Position numbers and translations under genes: made by a program | Shown here: positions 16,450 through 25,318 of the stretch, in pieces | Position numbering within the stretch: the first letter of the stretch is position 1 | Layout of the letters: every line of letters starts with the position of its first letter | Notes under the pieces: model-generated | Database searches by the model: none | What the model was told of the DNA's origin: nothing | What the model saw: only the letters and a program-made list of their open reading frames with translations | NCBI RefSeq assembly: GCF_002379585.1 | Contig: NZ_DFUE01000046.1 | Location: 7,576-71,575 of the forward strand | DNA: 64,000 nucleotides | Source: Pseudomonas sp. UBA4194 | GTDB lineage: Bacteria; Pseudomonadota; Gammaproteobacteria; Pseudomonadales; Pseudomonadaceae | Direction: 5' to 3'

Positions 16450-17280
16450 ATGAACACTCAATTGATGCCTGTGCCATTTCACGACGATACGGTGGTACTG
16501 GTCGACCAGGACAATGAGCCCTTCGTTGCAATGAAACCGATCGTCGCGAATATGGGGATGGACTGGCCGACCCAGTACGTAAAGCTCACTGAAAAGTTCG
16601 GATCAACCATTGGGGAAATCCCAACGGTTGCCGAGGATGGGAAATTGCGGCCCATGACATGCCTACCGCTGCGGAAGCTCGCGGCCTGGCTCTACTCGAT
16701 CAGCCCCAATAAGGTAGCGCCCGAGCTGCGCGACAAAATCATCCAGTACCAGGAGGAATGTGATGAGGTGCTGTGGAAGTACTGGACGACTGGGGCAGCT
16801 GTTCGTCCAGGTGCGATCAGCATCCCCCAGCAGATCAGCATGTCGAAGCATCGGATCGCCTTGCTCAAGGAGCTGATGCGTACGCGCAATCGGGCGATGC
16901 GTGAGCTGCTGGGGCAAGAGATCCTGAAATTGTCAGGCGCCATGGGCATGCCAGCGCCAGATCTTGACGCGATAGGCATCGCGGAACCGACACGGCCCGA
17001 CATCCTTGCAGACTTCTGGGCTGCAGTTTTGCACTTAGACGACAAGGGAATCGCCTACAACCATTCAATAAGCTCAGGCCTGATCGCACTCAATATCCCC
17101 CATCTCACAGAACTGTTCTCCACACATGGCCTGCAGATCGGAGTAGGGCCGGACGTTCTAGGCGCACTGAAGATCTGCAGCCGACCTGAATTCCTTCAGG
17201 TGAAGCCAGTATCCAGCGCACTAAAGGGGCGATCGGTGAAGTGCTGGGTATTCAGAAAGCCGCCCCAAGTGGGCTTGTGA
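16450..17280 (+). CDS. Phage antirepressor, P22 Ant N-terminal type (copy 2)
   Basis: 276 residues. Residues 1-115 match copy 1 at 14340 very closely (MPVPFHDDTVVLV, MTCLPLRKLAAWL, DKIIQYQEECDEVLWKYW). After residue 115 the two diverge: this copy has a Lys/Arg-rich helical stretch and a longer C-terminal domain ending with a CWVFRK segment. AAGGAGA precedes the ATG at 16450. Position after the C4-like RNA suggests that RNA controls its expression. A paralogous pair in one prophage is unusual. Confidence 0.87.
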   Translation: MNTQLMPVPFHDDTVVLVDQDNEPFVAMKPIVANMGMDWPTQYVKLTEKFGSTIGEIPTVAEDGKLRPMTCLPLRKLAAWLYSISPNKVAPELRDKIIQYQEECDEVLWKYWTTGAAVRPGAISIPQQISMSKHRIALLKELMRTRNRAMRELLGQEILKLSGAMGMPAPDLDAIGIAEPTRPDILADFWAAVLHLDDKGIAYNHSISSGLIALNIPHLTELFSTHGLQIGVGPDVLGALKICSRPEFLQVKPVSSALKGRSVKCWVFRKPPQVGL

Positions 17281-17417
17281 CCCCAGATTACCGACTAGGT
17301 AATCCAGTAACCACGGCTGAGGGAGGGTTGATATCCTTAGCCGCAGGTGAACGGCCTACACGATCCGGACCCCCTACAAAAACGATCGGAAACGTATATT
17401 TAGGAGAAGGAACAGCT

Positions 17418-18308
17418 ATGGGACAGGCATCACAACGCAAAGCGTCAGATCCACACTACGGAAAGTACTCGAACCATATGCGCGGCTTGGTGTTATCCAA
17501 TACTGTTGCCATCGAAGGTGACTCCGTACAGCTTTCCTCTGGACTAGATCCTCAGCAACTTCGATCGGCGCTCTTTTTCTGGGATCGACTCGCTTGGCCG
17601 AAAAACAACGTGATTTACTCAACCAACGGGCCCGATGAAGCGTTTCTGGTAACGGCTGGCATATTGCAAACCCCAGAGTTTCATTACCAGGTAGGCGGCC
17701 AATTATCAGCAGTCATCCAAGAAATCGAACGGCACTTTACAGAGCACTACGAAAGGTTGAATCCTGGGATGTGGAGTCTCGGTACCCCCACACCACGCAA
17801 CCCTGACCATAAGAACGCTGCAGGACTAGCGATGGAGCTCTATAAATCTCTTCCGGTACCCAGTACCGACGTACCGTTGCAGGAAATACTTAGCTTCAAG
17901 CAGAAACGCAGGCCCGAGCTTCTGATGTTCAGGGCTCATATCGAGGCCATGGCCGCCGAAATCGCCAGCGGCGCAGATAGCCATGAAGCTCTGACGAGAA
18001 AGCTTGCGGAGCTAGATAGCGCTTGTTCCAACCTCATAAAGGTCTGCGCAGAGTGGCAATTTCCCGTCCACCTTGCGAATGCTAAATTCTCCATGAACTT
18101 CAGCATTTCTAAGACGATGTCTACGGCGCTAGACGTATTCGCTAAGGCAAAGGAAATTTCCATGGATGCCACTGCGGCAGCAGTCGCAGCTACGATAGCA
18201 GGGGTGTCGAGTAATTTTTCTCTCACTGGAGAACCGGGGATTAGGGACCTGAGACGTCCAAAATCGCCGTACAAGTATCTCTACCATGCCCAGAGAGAAC
18301 TGCTTTGA
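17418..18308 (+). CDS. Prophage cargo protein of unknown function
   Basis: 296 residues, start ATG at 17418 with a strong AGGAGAAGG box. The N-terminal part (RGLVLSNTVAIEGDSVQLSSGLDPQQLRSALFFWDRLAWPKNN) resembles the N-terminus of a group of uncharacterised proteins I would tentatively place with DUF6236. The middle and C-terminal parts are helical. It is bounded downstream by a strong terminator, has its own ribosome-binding site, and its base composition is a little more AT-rich than the structural genes. These are marks of a lysogenic-conversion gene (moron). It could serve phage exclusion or host fitness; no motif decides this. Confidence 0.6.
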   Translation: MGQASQRKASDPHYGKYSNHMRGLVLSNTVAIEGDSVQLSSGLDPQQLRSALFFWDRLAWPKNNVIYSTNGPDEAFLVTAGILQTPEFHYQVGGQLSAVIQEIERHFTEHYERLNPGMWSLGTPTPRNPDHKNAAGLAMELYKSLPVPSTDVPLQEILSFKQKRRPELLMFRAHIEAMAAEIASGADSHEALTRKLAELDSACSNLIKVCAEWQFPVHLANAKFSMNFSISKTMSTALDVFAKAKEISMDATAAAVAATIAGVSSNFSLTGEPGIRDLRRPKSPYKYLYHAQRELL

Positions 18309-18382
18309 ATACCGCTCGCTGTAAGCACACGGACCCGACCTAATAGGCTACGGTTTGCTGCGTTTTAGCGTTTCAGACATAC

Positions 18383-18421
18383 AAAAGCCCCGTACCAAAG
18401 ATATCGGTACGGGGCTTTTTT
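18383..18421. terminator. Strong intrinsic terminator, bidirectional
   Basis: AAAAGCCCCGTACC and GGTACGGGGCTTTTTT form a 14-bp stem with a 9-nt loop; A and T runs on both sides allow termination from either strand. It separates the rightward cargo gene from the leftward SGNH gene. Confidence 0.92.
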
Positions 18422-18431
18422 GTGCCTACGA

Positions 18432-20183
18432 TCAGGCGGCTACAGGCAGCGCGGCGAACTCGTCCAGAACAAGCCGCAGATCCGCGCCCACCGGTCCAGT
18501 GACCGAGTAACCAGGATGCGTGCCGTCTGAAGCACTGAGCTTACCCTCCTTCCAGTAATTCGAGTTCGGATCGGCGGTGTCCGTCGTGTAGCGACTGAAC
18601 GCGTCATGGACGTAGAAACGATCCACCAGCGGGTAGGACTTGATGATGTTATGGAACTGCTCGACGTTCCCACCAGGTCCCCATTTCGGACCGTGCAGCT
18701 CTTGATCCGTGACCAACGGCCCAGTCGGTGGTTTGGTACGCGGCATCAACTTGAGGCGGATGATCGTGAATGGCCGAATACCGGAGCCGCTGACGGCGCT
18801 GGCCTTGATCGCGACATAGCTATCTTTGACCTGGTTGATGAGGTAGTTGAGACCGCTGTCGATTAGATTGGGTTGATCGTCAAAGTTGTTGGTGAGGATG
18901 CCGTCCAACAGATTGTTGCCGAGCTTCACCATGTCCAACAACGTCGGCTGATTGGCCCAGTTGAAGACATAGCCCCCTGGACGAGTGATGTTGCAAGCCG
19001 CGTAGGCAGTGGTCCAATCGTTGCCCATCGTGGCGCGTTCTGGGAACCCGAGGCCGCGTCCTGTCGGCCCGTTGTCGCCGGCACCAGCACCGATGGAGTC
19101 GCTGCCCGTCAGCACCACTAGTGGATCGCCGAACTCGAAGAACCCGGTGACCACTGGCGTCCATGGTTGGTAGACGCCAACCGTCTGGGCGTTGGTGAAT
19201 GTCAGCGCCCCAGTGCCGCCAATGTTAGTGCAGGCGTTTTTAGTAGGGTCGAAGGCCGCGCACTGGAAACTTCCAATGCCCCAAGTCTCGACCGTAGGGT
19301 AGAACCCACCTGCAGGAACAGCCGCATGCCCGCGGACATAGAACAGAGTACCCACCTCGAATCGCTCCAACCCGAAATCGCCAGGCCGGATGACAACCAC
19401 GCTGTGCTTGCGATCCTTCGTCTGCAGGACCACACCTTCACTTCCATCCCACAACACTTGGCGGCTGCCGATACCCGGGATCTCGAAGGAAGTGTGCTTG
19501 ATGGTGAGATTGTTCGCAGGACCTTCGACACCAGTCGTCCACACGTAGTCGTTCGACACCCGCAGGCATAGCCCATTGACGTCGGCGCTACCTATGCGGT
19601 GTGGAACTCGGCTGACCAGTTCTGTTGCTACGTCCAGCAGTGGAGCACCGTTTGCCAGATCGCTGGGACGGGTGGGGCGGTTCATGTAGCGGTTGGCCGA
19701 ACTGACCAGGCGACGGACGCCGGTCGACGCGCCAATACTGACGATGGTGCTGTTCTTCTTGCCGTTGGCAGTAGTGACCTCAATGGTCACTGAGTCGCCC
19801 AGAACGGCTGCCTCACCCTTGATCTGGCCAGACATCGACACAGAGATCAGTGCAGGGTTGCTGGACTTCCAGCTCACCAGCTGGCTCGCATCAGCGGGTA
19901 GAACCTGTGCTGTCAGTTGACGGGTGCCGCCGGCGGCGACCATCACCGCCTTTTGAGATAGCTGGACGCTGGTGGCCAGCGCTGGGTCCGTACTGACTAC
20001 CGTACCGTCTTGCTTCCTCCACTGGGTTGGGAAGCTCTCGATGTAGGCATTCACCGTTGCGTCAATGCAGAACGCTTTCCCTGGGAAGTTATCGCGGGCG
20101 AGGTAGGTGGTGGTCAATTCGGCGAGGGTCTTCTTGGGTATCGACCCACCGTCACTGCTCGAGGCGCCAATTTTGAAGGTCAT
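18432..20183 (-). CDS. SGNH/GDSL-type hydrolase with bacterial Ig-like domain
   Basis: 583 residues. Residues about 70-150 form a BIG2-type Ig-like domain (VMVAAGGTRQLTAQVLP...VSWKSSNPALISV...GQIKG). The C-terminal half has an SGNH-type layout: a Ser in VVLTGSDSIGAGAGD and the last block SDGTHPGYSVTG with Asp and His. There is no signal peptide. It is the last gene of the leftward terminase-portal operon and overlaps the small gene before it by 4 bp. Co-transcription with late genes suggests a virion or lysis-time role, such as a receptor-modifying or receptor-binding tail component; this is inference. The GDS motif is read as SDS. Confidence 0.6.
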   Translation of the reverse strand: MTFKIGASSSDGGSIPKKTLAELTTTYLARDNFPGKAFCIDATVNAYIESFPTQWRKQDGTVVSTDPALATSVQLSQKAVMVAAGGTRQLTAQVLPADASQLVSWKSSNPALISVSMSGQIKGEAAVLGDSVTIEVTTANGKKNSTIVSIGASTGVRRLVSSANRYMNRPTRPSDLANGAPLLDVATELVSRVPHRIGSADVNGLCLRVSNDYVWTTGVEGPANNLTIKHTSFEIPGIGSRQVLWDGSEGVVLQTKDRKHSVVVIRPGDFGLERFEVGTLFYVRGHAAVPAGGFYPTVETWGIGSFQCAAFDPTKNACTNIGGTGALTFTNAQTVGVYQPWTPVVTGFFEFGDPLVVLTGSDSIGAGAGDNGPTGRGLGFPERATMGNDWTTAYAACNITRPGGYVFNWANQPTLLDMVKLGNNLLDGILTNNFDDQPNLIDSGLNYLINQVKDSYVAIKASAVSGSGIRPFTIIRLKLMPRTKPPTGPLVTDQELHGPKWGPGGNVEQFHNIIKSYPLVDRFYVHDAFSRYTTDTADPNSNYWKEGKLSASDGTHPGYSVTGPVGADLRLVLDEFAALPVAA

Positions 20184-20392
20184 TTCGTCACCTTAAATTC
20201 AGCACCATCGTGGGCTTGGATCTGGACCAGTGATTTGCCCAGGTCGTACCAGTCACCGCCATCCTCGGTGATGGTATCTACCACCAGCCAATCGTCCGGA
20301 CCACCGTCCGAGATGGTGACCTGACCCTGATTGGCTTTGACCAGTATCTTGACCCTGCCTAAGTTTTTTTCAGTTAACTCGGTTAAGTACAT
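20180..20392 (-). CDS. Small phage protein between portal and SGNH genes
   Basis: 70 residues, beta-rich (GRVKILVKANQGQVTISDGGPDDWLVVDTI). Similar in feel to small carbohydrate-binding or virion-decoration domains, but no family is recognised. Its stop overlaps the SGNH gene start (ATGA), so the two are translationally coupled and probably act together. It starts 96 bp after the portal stop. Confidence 0.6.
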   Translation of the reverse strand: MYLTELTEKNLGRVKILVKANQGQVTISDGGPDDWLVVDTITEDGGDWYDLGKSLVQIQAHDGAEFKVTK

Positions 20393-20488
20393 AGCGCCTC
20401 CAGAGGCGTGGTTGAAAGAGGCCTAACGTGCAATTACCCAAGCGGTAACCCAGCGGTAAGTCAGCCGGAAAAGTTATGGAAGTTGCTG

Positions 20489-21511
20489 TTATTCAAGGCT
20501 CGCTGCTTCGATGGGAGTGAATCGGATCACCTCCTCGCCCAGCCAATCATTCACCTGGCGCAGGCGCGACTGGATAGGCTCCAGCTCGTTCATGGCCCAG
20601 ATCTGCGCCGCTTCCTTGATCGATCCGAAGCCACCAGCGTTCTGCGGCACGATGCCCATCAGCTGCGGAGGGATTCGCAGCGCCGCGAGCATGTCGTCGC
20701 GGCTGATGTTCTTGATCGAGGTGAATTCGTCCTTCGCAGCAACTTCACTGACGGGGATCAGCTGAATACCGTCCTTCTTCCCATTTGGGGCGTACATGAA
20801 CAAATTCCGGAAGTTGCCCGGGCCTTTCGCTGACTTCAAAGCGGTGCGCAGCGCGTCGACATCGTTCTCGTTCTGGGCGGCATCGGTCATATACATGATG
20901 AAACCGGCGTGACTGCCGTTGTTGTAGTACTTGCGTCGGAACAACGTGGCGGACTCGTTCAGCAACGCGCTCTGCAGCGCCGGCAGCCACTCGGGCAGGC
21001 CGTAGATCTCCTGATCGATATCCGCCTCGCGGATGTGGCAGATCGATCCTTTCAGGAAGGCATGCTCGTCGCGCCAACTGCGCACCTGGTAGTAGCTCTC
21101 CAGGTCAGCGCCGCGGCGCATGTATTTGCCCAGCGCCGGTTTTAGGCCGAGCGTGTTGCGGAGCATGTTGTTCTGCTTCTCCAGGTAGCAGTTCCCCAGC
21201 CAGAGCCAATCCAGGGTGAACTGCTCGAAGGTTTGCCTGGACAGCAGCCGGTGGGGAATGAAAGTGCGGGCCAGCATGTTGCGCTTGAAGTTGAGCCCCG
21301 ACTGCAAGAACACGCTGGCCTTGGACGATTTCGCTAATCCATCGAAGGATATCGGGGGCTCGTACCAGCGGCCGTTGGACCAGCACTCCAGATAGTCCAG
21401 GATGCCGCGCTCATCGAGAACAGGGGTCGGATCACCGAAGGTGAACGCCTCCATGCGCCCGGCCGGCGCCGGCACTGATAGCTCTGTGGTGTTTCCTGGG
21501 CTGTCGCTCAT
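20489..21511 (-). CDS. Q: Phage portal protein (P2 gpQ)
   Basis: 340 residues, the length of P2-type portals. The dodecameric portal forms the DNA entry vertex of the capsid and docks the terminase. Conserved stretches include LDWLWLGNCYLEKQ, LPEWLPALQSALLNESATLFRRKYYNNGSHAGFI and DDMLAALRIPPQLMGIVPQNAGGFG. I place the start at the ATG at 21511, with GGAG upstream; a TTG at 21514 would add one residue. Start and terminase stop overlap (TGATG). Confidence 0.93.
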   Translation of the reverse strand: MSDSPGNTTELSVPAPAGRMEAFTFGDPTPVLDERGILDYLECWSNGRWYEPPISFDGLAKSSKASVFLQSGLNFKRNMLARTFIPHRLLSRQTFEQFTLDWLWLGNCYLEKQNNMLRNTLGLKPALGKYMRRGADLESYYQVRSWRDEHAFLKGSICHIREADIDQEIYGLPEWLPALQSALLNESATLFRRKYYNNGSHAGFIMYMTDAAQNENDVDALRTALKSAKGPGNFRNLFMYAPNGKKDGIQLIPVSEVAAKDEFTSIKNISRDDMLAALRIPPQLMGIVPQNAGGFGSIKEAAQIWAMNELEPIQSRLRQVNDWLGEEVIRFTPIEAASLE

Positions 21512-23271
21512 CAATAGATCTCCATGAACCCGGTGTTGGCGGCGGTCTGCCCCTCAAGCGGTTCGTTCTGCAGTGCGTGGAAAAGGGCCCAGGCCAAGTC
21601 GGCGTGGCCGGTCTCATCGGTGCGGCCGGCGGTGTAAGTGAACTGCCGACCGCTGGCGGTGACTGTCTTGCGGATAGCCATCAGGGACTGGGCCATGTCG
21701 ATCCAGCCGGCATCGAACTCCAGGCGCCCCTTGTGAATAACGTCGTAGGCTTTCAGCACCAGCCGGGTTTTCACCTCGGGCGAGTAGCTGAAGGTGGTGA
21801 GGTTGGGGAAGAACTGGCGCACCAGCTGCGCCACGCCAGAGCCCATGCCGGTGACATCGATGCCGATGTATGTCACCCAGTAGCGTTTGGTGATCTGTCG
21901 AATCGACTCAGCCTGGGCGGCAAAGTCCATGCCCCTGAACTGGTGACGCTCGAGCACTCGGAACTTCCCCCCGGGTACCAGTGGCGGCGCAACGACCACC
22001 AGGCCGGAGCTGTCCCCAGTCTCTGCCGGGTCGTAGCCGACCCACACCTGCCGATCGGCGAACGGCCTGGCGGCGAAAGGCTTGTAGTCCTCGGACCATT
22101 CGATCCAGCTGTCGACCATGCAGGGCTGCAGCACGTTGAGCGGAAAGATGCTCGCCCCGTCGTCGACAAATTGGCACATGAGCAAGTTTGCGAAGGCGTC
22201 GGCGTTGTACTCCAGCCGTAGCTCCTCAAGGTCGAACAGATCGCACCCACGCTGCTCCGCGTCCAGGATCGTCACGATCTGCCGCCAGATCCTGTCCTCG
22301 CACAGGCGTCCCTGCTGCAGTGAATCGTGGGAGACATCCAGTTTGAGGCGCTGCGCCGCGGGCTTGCCTTTGTTGAAGCGTTCACCGGTCCAGAACGTAT
22401 AGGCCTCGTGGGCCATGCTCGAGGGCGTAGAGAAGTACGTGCGCCGGTACTGCTTCTGCATCGCCATGCCGCTGGCGACCTTGTTCAGCTCGTTGAACTT
22501 GAACGTCCAGAAGAATTCGTCGAAGTAGAAATTACCGTGATAACCCTGAGCGGTTCGGGCGTTGGTACCAAGGAAATGCAGCTCGGCGCCGTTGCCCAGG
22601 ATGATCGGGTCGCCAGTCAACTCGACGCCGCAAACCTCGCGGGCAAAACCCTGGATGTAAGCCTTGAAGATGTGGGCCTGGTTCTTCGATGCCGACAGGA
22701 AGATCTGGTTGCGGCCGGTGACCAGCGCATCGATCAGCGCCTCCCGCGCAAAATAGTAGGTCGCGCCGATCTGCCTGCTTTTGAGGATCGCCCGGGTGCG
22801 CTGGTTGCCGGCCCGGTACCAGTCCAGCTGATAACCGAAGCAACCATCGGTGAAGGCCTCGGTGAGCAGCTCGATCTGCTGTTCATCGAACTCGTTGCGC
22901 GCCGCCTTCTTCTTCGGCCCCTCGTTGCGCTTGGCCAGGTTCGGGTTGAGCTCAGCTTCGGTGCCGCCTGTTTTGAAGCGCTCGATGCGCGCCTGGCGCT
23001 CGAGCTGCCGGTGCAGCAGATCGAGCTCTTTGAAGTCACCGCCCGTTTTGCCTTCCTTGAGGATCAGCTGCACCAGCCTCGCCTCCAGCGCACCGCCGAT
23101 CCGTTCGACGTTGTCGGCCCGATCCCACTCATCCCGGGTTTTCCAGGCATGCACGGTCTTTTCGTTCTCACCGAGCATTTCGGCGATCGCGGAGATCCGC
23201 ATGCCCGTCCAGTAATGGAACTTGGCCTGGCGGCGGTTATCTCGGACGGGAGTGAGTTCAGTCGTAGTCAT
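21511..23271 (-). CDS. P: Terminase large (ATPase) subunit (P2 gpP)
   Basis: 586 residues. The N-terminus (residues 10-45) is a helix-turn-helix-like segment (RRQAKFHYWTGMRISAIAEML), then the packaging ATPase with SRQIGATYYFAREAL (Walker A-like) and FYFDEFFW (Walker B-like), and a nuclease domain starting near GYDPAETGDSSGLVVV. It cuts concatemers at cos and drives DNA into proheads. The true start is the ATG at 23271; the frame is open for 70 further codons upstream but that part overlaps the scaffold gene. It is divergent from gene O, as in P2. Confidence 0.94.
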   Translation of the reverse strand: MTTTELTPVRDNRRQAKFHYWTGMRISAIAEMLGENEKTVHAWKTRDEWDRADNVERIGGALEARLVQLILKEGKTGGDFKELDLLHRQLERQARIERFKTGGTEAELNPNLAKRNEGPKKKAARNEFDEQQIELLTEAFTDGCFGYQLDWYRAGNQRTRAILKSRQIGATYYFAREALIDALVTGRNQIFLSASKNQAHIFKAYIQGFAREVCGVELTGDPIILGNGAELHFLGTNARTAQGYHGNFYFDEFFWTFKFNELNKVASGMAMQKQYRRTYFSTPSSMAHEAYTFWTGERFNKGKPAAQRLKLDVSHDSLQQGRLCEDRIWRQIVTILDAEQRGCDLFDLEELRLEYNADAFANLLMCQFVDDGASIFPLNVLQPCMVDSWIEWSEDYKPFAARPFADRQVWVGYDPAETGDSSGLVVVAPPLVPGGKFRVLERHQFRGMDFAAQAESIRQITKRYWVTYIGIDVTGMGSGVAQLVRQFFPNLTTFSYSPEVKTRLVLKAYDVIHKGRLEFDAGWIDMAQSLMAIRKTVTASGRQFTYTAGRTDETGHADLAWALFHALQNEPLEGQTAANTGFMEIY

Positions 23272-23319
23272 GGCGGCGATGCTGACGCCGCGCGCGCGTA
23301 GACACGTAGTCGTGCCGGA

Positions 23320-23338
23320 TGTAGGGGAAACGGGTACA
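23320..23338. promoter_or_regulatory. Candidate Ogr-type late activator site (P/O divergent promoters)
   Basis: TGTA-N11-TACA palindrome in the 158-bp gap between genes P and O. The same 19-bp pattern occurs upstream of V (31223) and of FI (35402). P2 Ogr binds TGT-N12-ACA near -55, so this is a one-base-longer version of that rule. It is palindromic and could serve both directions. Confidence 0.6.
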
Positions 23339-23429
23339 ACCGCGCCCGATTGCTGCAATAGCATGCAGAATCGACGATGCACCTCAACGCAACGGCAGAA
23401 CGCCGCCCCACGCATTGAGGACATCTCGA

Positions 23430-24272
23430 ATGAAAAAGAAATTCCGCTCCAAGTGGTTTCGCGTCGCCACTGCCGGCGCAACTTCCGATGGCCGGAAGAT
23501 CGAAGCCTCCTGGATTCAGGAAATGGCTGCCAGCTACAACCCCACCGTCTACGGTGCCCGGATTTGGATGGAGCACATCCGTAGCACCGTGGCCGACAGC
23601 CCTTTCCGTGCTTACGGCGATGTCGTGGCGGTGAAAGCGGAAGAGGTCGACGTCGGCGGCGAAAAGCGTCTGGCGCTGTTTGCCCAGATCGAGCCCACCC
23701 CCGATCTGATCAACCTCAACAAGGCCAAACAGAAGATCTACACCAGCATCGAGGTCTCCGAGAAATTCGCAGACAGCGGCAAAGCGTACCTGGTGGGCTT
23801 GGGGGTCACCGACAGCCCTGCCAGCCTCGGTACCGACGTGCTGTCCTTTGCCGCGCAGAACCCCGACGCCAACCCCTACAAATCCCGCAAGCAGCATCCG
23901 GACAACATGTTCACCGCTTCGGTTGAGGTAGAGCTGGACTTCGAAGAGGTCGACGACAACCCGAGCAAACTGGAAGGTCTGTTCGCTCGCGTCAACGATC
24001 TGCTCGGTCGCAGCAAGACCAAGGCTTCGAAGGACGATGCGAACTTCACCGAGCTGAACGAAGCGGTCGAGGCGCTGGCCACCCACGCAGCCGAGCAAGC
24101 CGAGGCGGCATCTACTCAGGCCACCTCCTTCAGGACCCTGCAGGAAAAGCAGGACAAGTTGAGCACCGACTTCGCAGAACTGCTCGAGCGCCTCGGTACT
24201 ACCGTCGATCACAGCCAAACCCAGCGCCCGCCCGTTACCGGCGGCGATGGTGCCGTGCTGACAGCGTACTGA
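23430..24272 (+). CDS. O: Capsid scaffolding protein with protease domain (P2 gpO)
   Basis: 280 residues. gpO scaffolds the prohead and matures capsid proteins through an N-terminal serine-protease domain. Asp20, His49 (WMEHIRS) and Ser106 (YTSIEV) are in positions very close to the Asp-His-Ser triad reported for P2 gpO. The C-terminal third (residues about 185-265) is a helical scaffold region rich in Ala, Glu and Gln. The ATG at 23430 begins the conserved KKKFRSKWFRVATAGATSDG segment. Confidence 0.92.
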   Translation: MKKKFRSKWFRVATAGATSDGRKIEASWIQEMAASYNPTVYGARIWMEHIRSTVADSPFRAYGDVVAVKAEEVDVGGEKRLALFAQIEPTPDLINLNKAKQKIYTSIEVSEKFADSGKAYLVGLGVTDSPASLGTDVLSFAAQNPDANPYKSRKQHPDNMFTASVEVELDFEEVDDNPSKLEGLFARVNDLLGRSKTKASKDDANFTELNEAVEALATHAAEQAEAASTQATSFRTLQEKQDKLSTDFAELLERLGTTVDHSQTQRPPVTGGDGAVLTAY

Positions 24273-24311
24273 TCCCGCGACCGCCCCCTATCGCCTTACC
24301 CGGAGAACACC

Positions 24312-25316
24312 ATGCGTAACGAAACTCGAATTGCCTTCAACGGCTTCACCAAGCAGGTCGCAGCACTGAACGCCGTAGGCTCCGCCGCCGAGAAATTCAC
24401 CGTCACCCCGACCGTCCAGCAAACGCTGGAAACCGCTATCCAGGAATCGAGCGCCTTCCTGCAGCAGATCAACATCATTGGCGTCGACGAGCAGGAAGGT
24501 GAGGCCATCCTGCTGAGCGTTGGCTCCACTATCGCCGGCCGTACCGACACCTCCAACAAGGCGCGCGATCCGCGCAGCGTCAGTTCGCTCAAGAGCGATA
24601 CCTACAGCTGCAAAAAGACCGATTTCGACACCTACGTGAAGTACCAACTGCTGGATGCCTGGGCCAAGTTCAAAGACTTCCAGGCGCGACTGTCCAATGC
24701 GATCGTCGGACAACAGGCCCTGGATCGCATCATGATTGGCTTCAATGGCAAGTCGGTCGCGGCTGACACTGATCGGGTGAACAATCCGCTGCTGGAAGAT
24801 GTGAATATCGGCTGGCTGGAGAAGTACCGCACGAAGGCCCCGGCACGTGTCCTGAGCAGCGGCAAGGTGGCTGGCAAAATCACCATCGGCCCAACCGGTG
24901 ATTACAAGACTCTGGACGGCCTGGTCTACGACGCCATCCAGCTGCTGGATCCATGGCATCGCAAGCGCCCAGATCTCGTGGTCCTGGTCGATCGGAACCT
25001 GCTGCACTCCAAGTTCCTCGCCAACATCGAAGGCGCTGCGGACAACGAAAACGAGCTGGCCGCAGCCCGCATCATCGCGAACGGCACCCTGGGCGGTCTG
25101 CCGGTGGTCGACGCCCCATTCTTCATTGATGGTGGCGTGTTCATCACCACCCTGAAGAACCTGTCCATCTACTTCCAGATCGGCGCGCGTCGTCGCATGA
25201 CCAAGGAAGAACCGGAACGCGATCGCATCGCCGATTACCAGTCCTCGAACGAAGCGTACGTCGTGGAAGACTTCGGTTTGGGCGCCCTGGTCGAAAACAT
25301 CGAAGAGGCGGCGTAA
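24312..25316 (+). CDS. N: Major capsid protein (P2 gpN)
   Basis: 334 residues, normal for P2-type capsid proteins. Conserved parts include SAFLQQINIIGVDEQEGE, GRTDTSNKARDP, CKKTDFDTYVKYQLLDAWAKF and GGLPVVDAPFFIDG. In P2 the N-terminal ~30 residues are removed by gpO during maturation, and the Thr/Gln-rich start here fits such processing. It lies 39 bp after O and 2 bp before the small terminase gene. Confidence 0.95.
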   Translation: MRNETRIAFNGFTKQVAALNAVGSAAEKFTVTPTVQQTLETAIQESSAFLQQINIIGVDEQEGEAILLSVGSTIAGRTDTSNKARDPRSVSSLKSDTYSCKKTDFDTYVKYQLLDAWAKFKDFQARLSNAIVGQQALDRIMIGFNGKSVAADTDRVNNPLLEDVNIGWLEKYRTKAPARVLSSGKVAGKITIGPTGDYKTLDGLVYDAIQLLDPWHRKRPDLVVLVDRNLLHSKFLANIEGAADNENELAAARIIANGTLGGLPVVDAPFFIDGGVFITTLKNLSIYFQIGARRRMTKEEPERDRIADYQSSNEAYVVEDFGLGALVENIEEAA

Positions 25317-25318
25317 CC

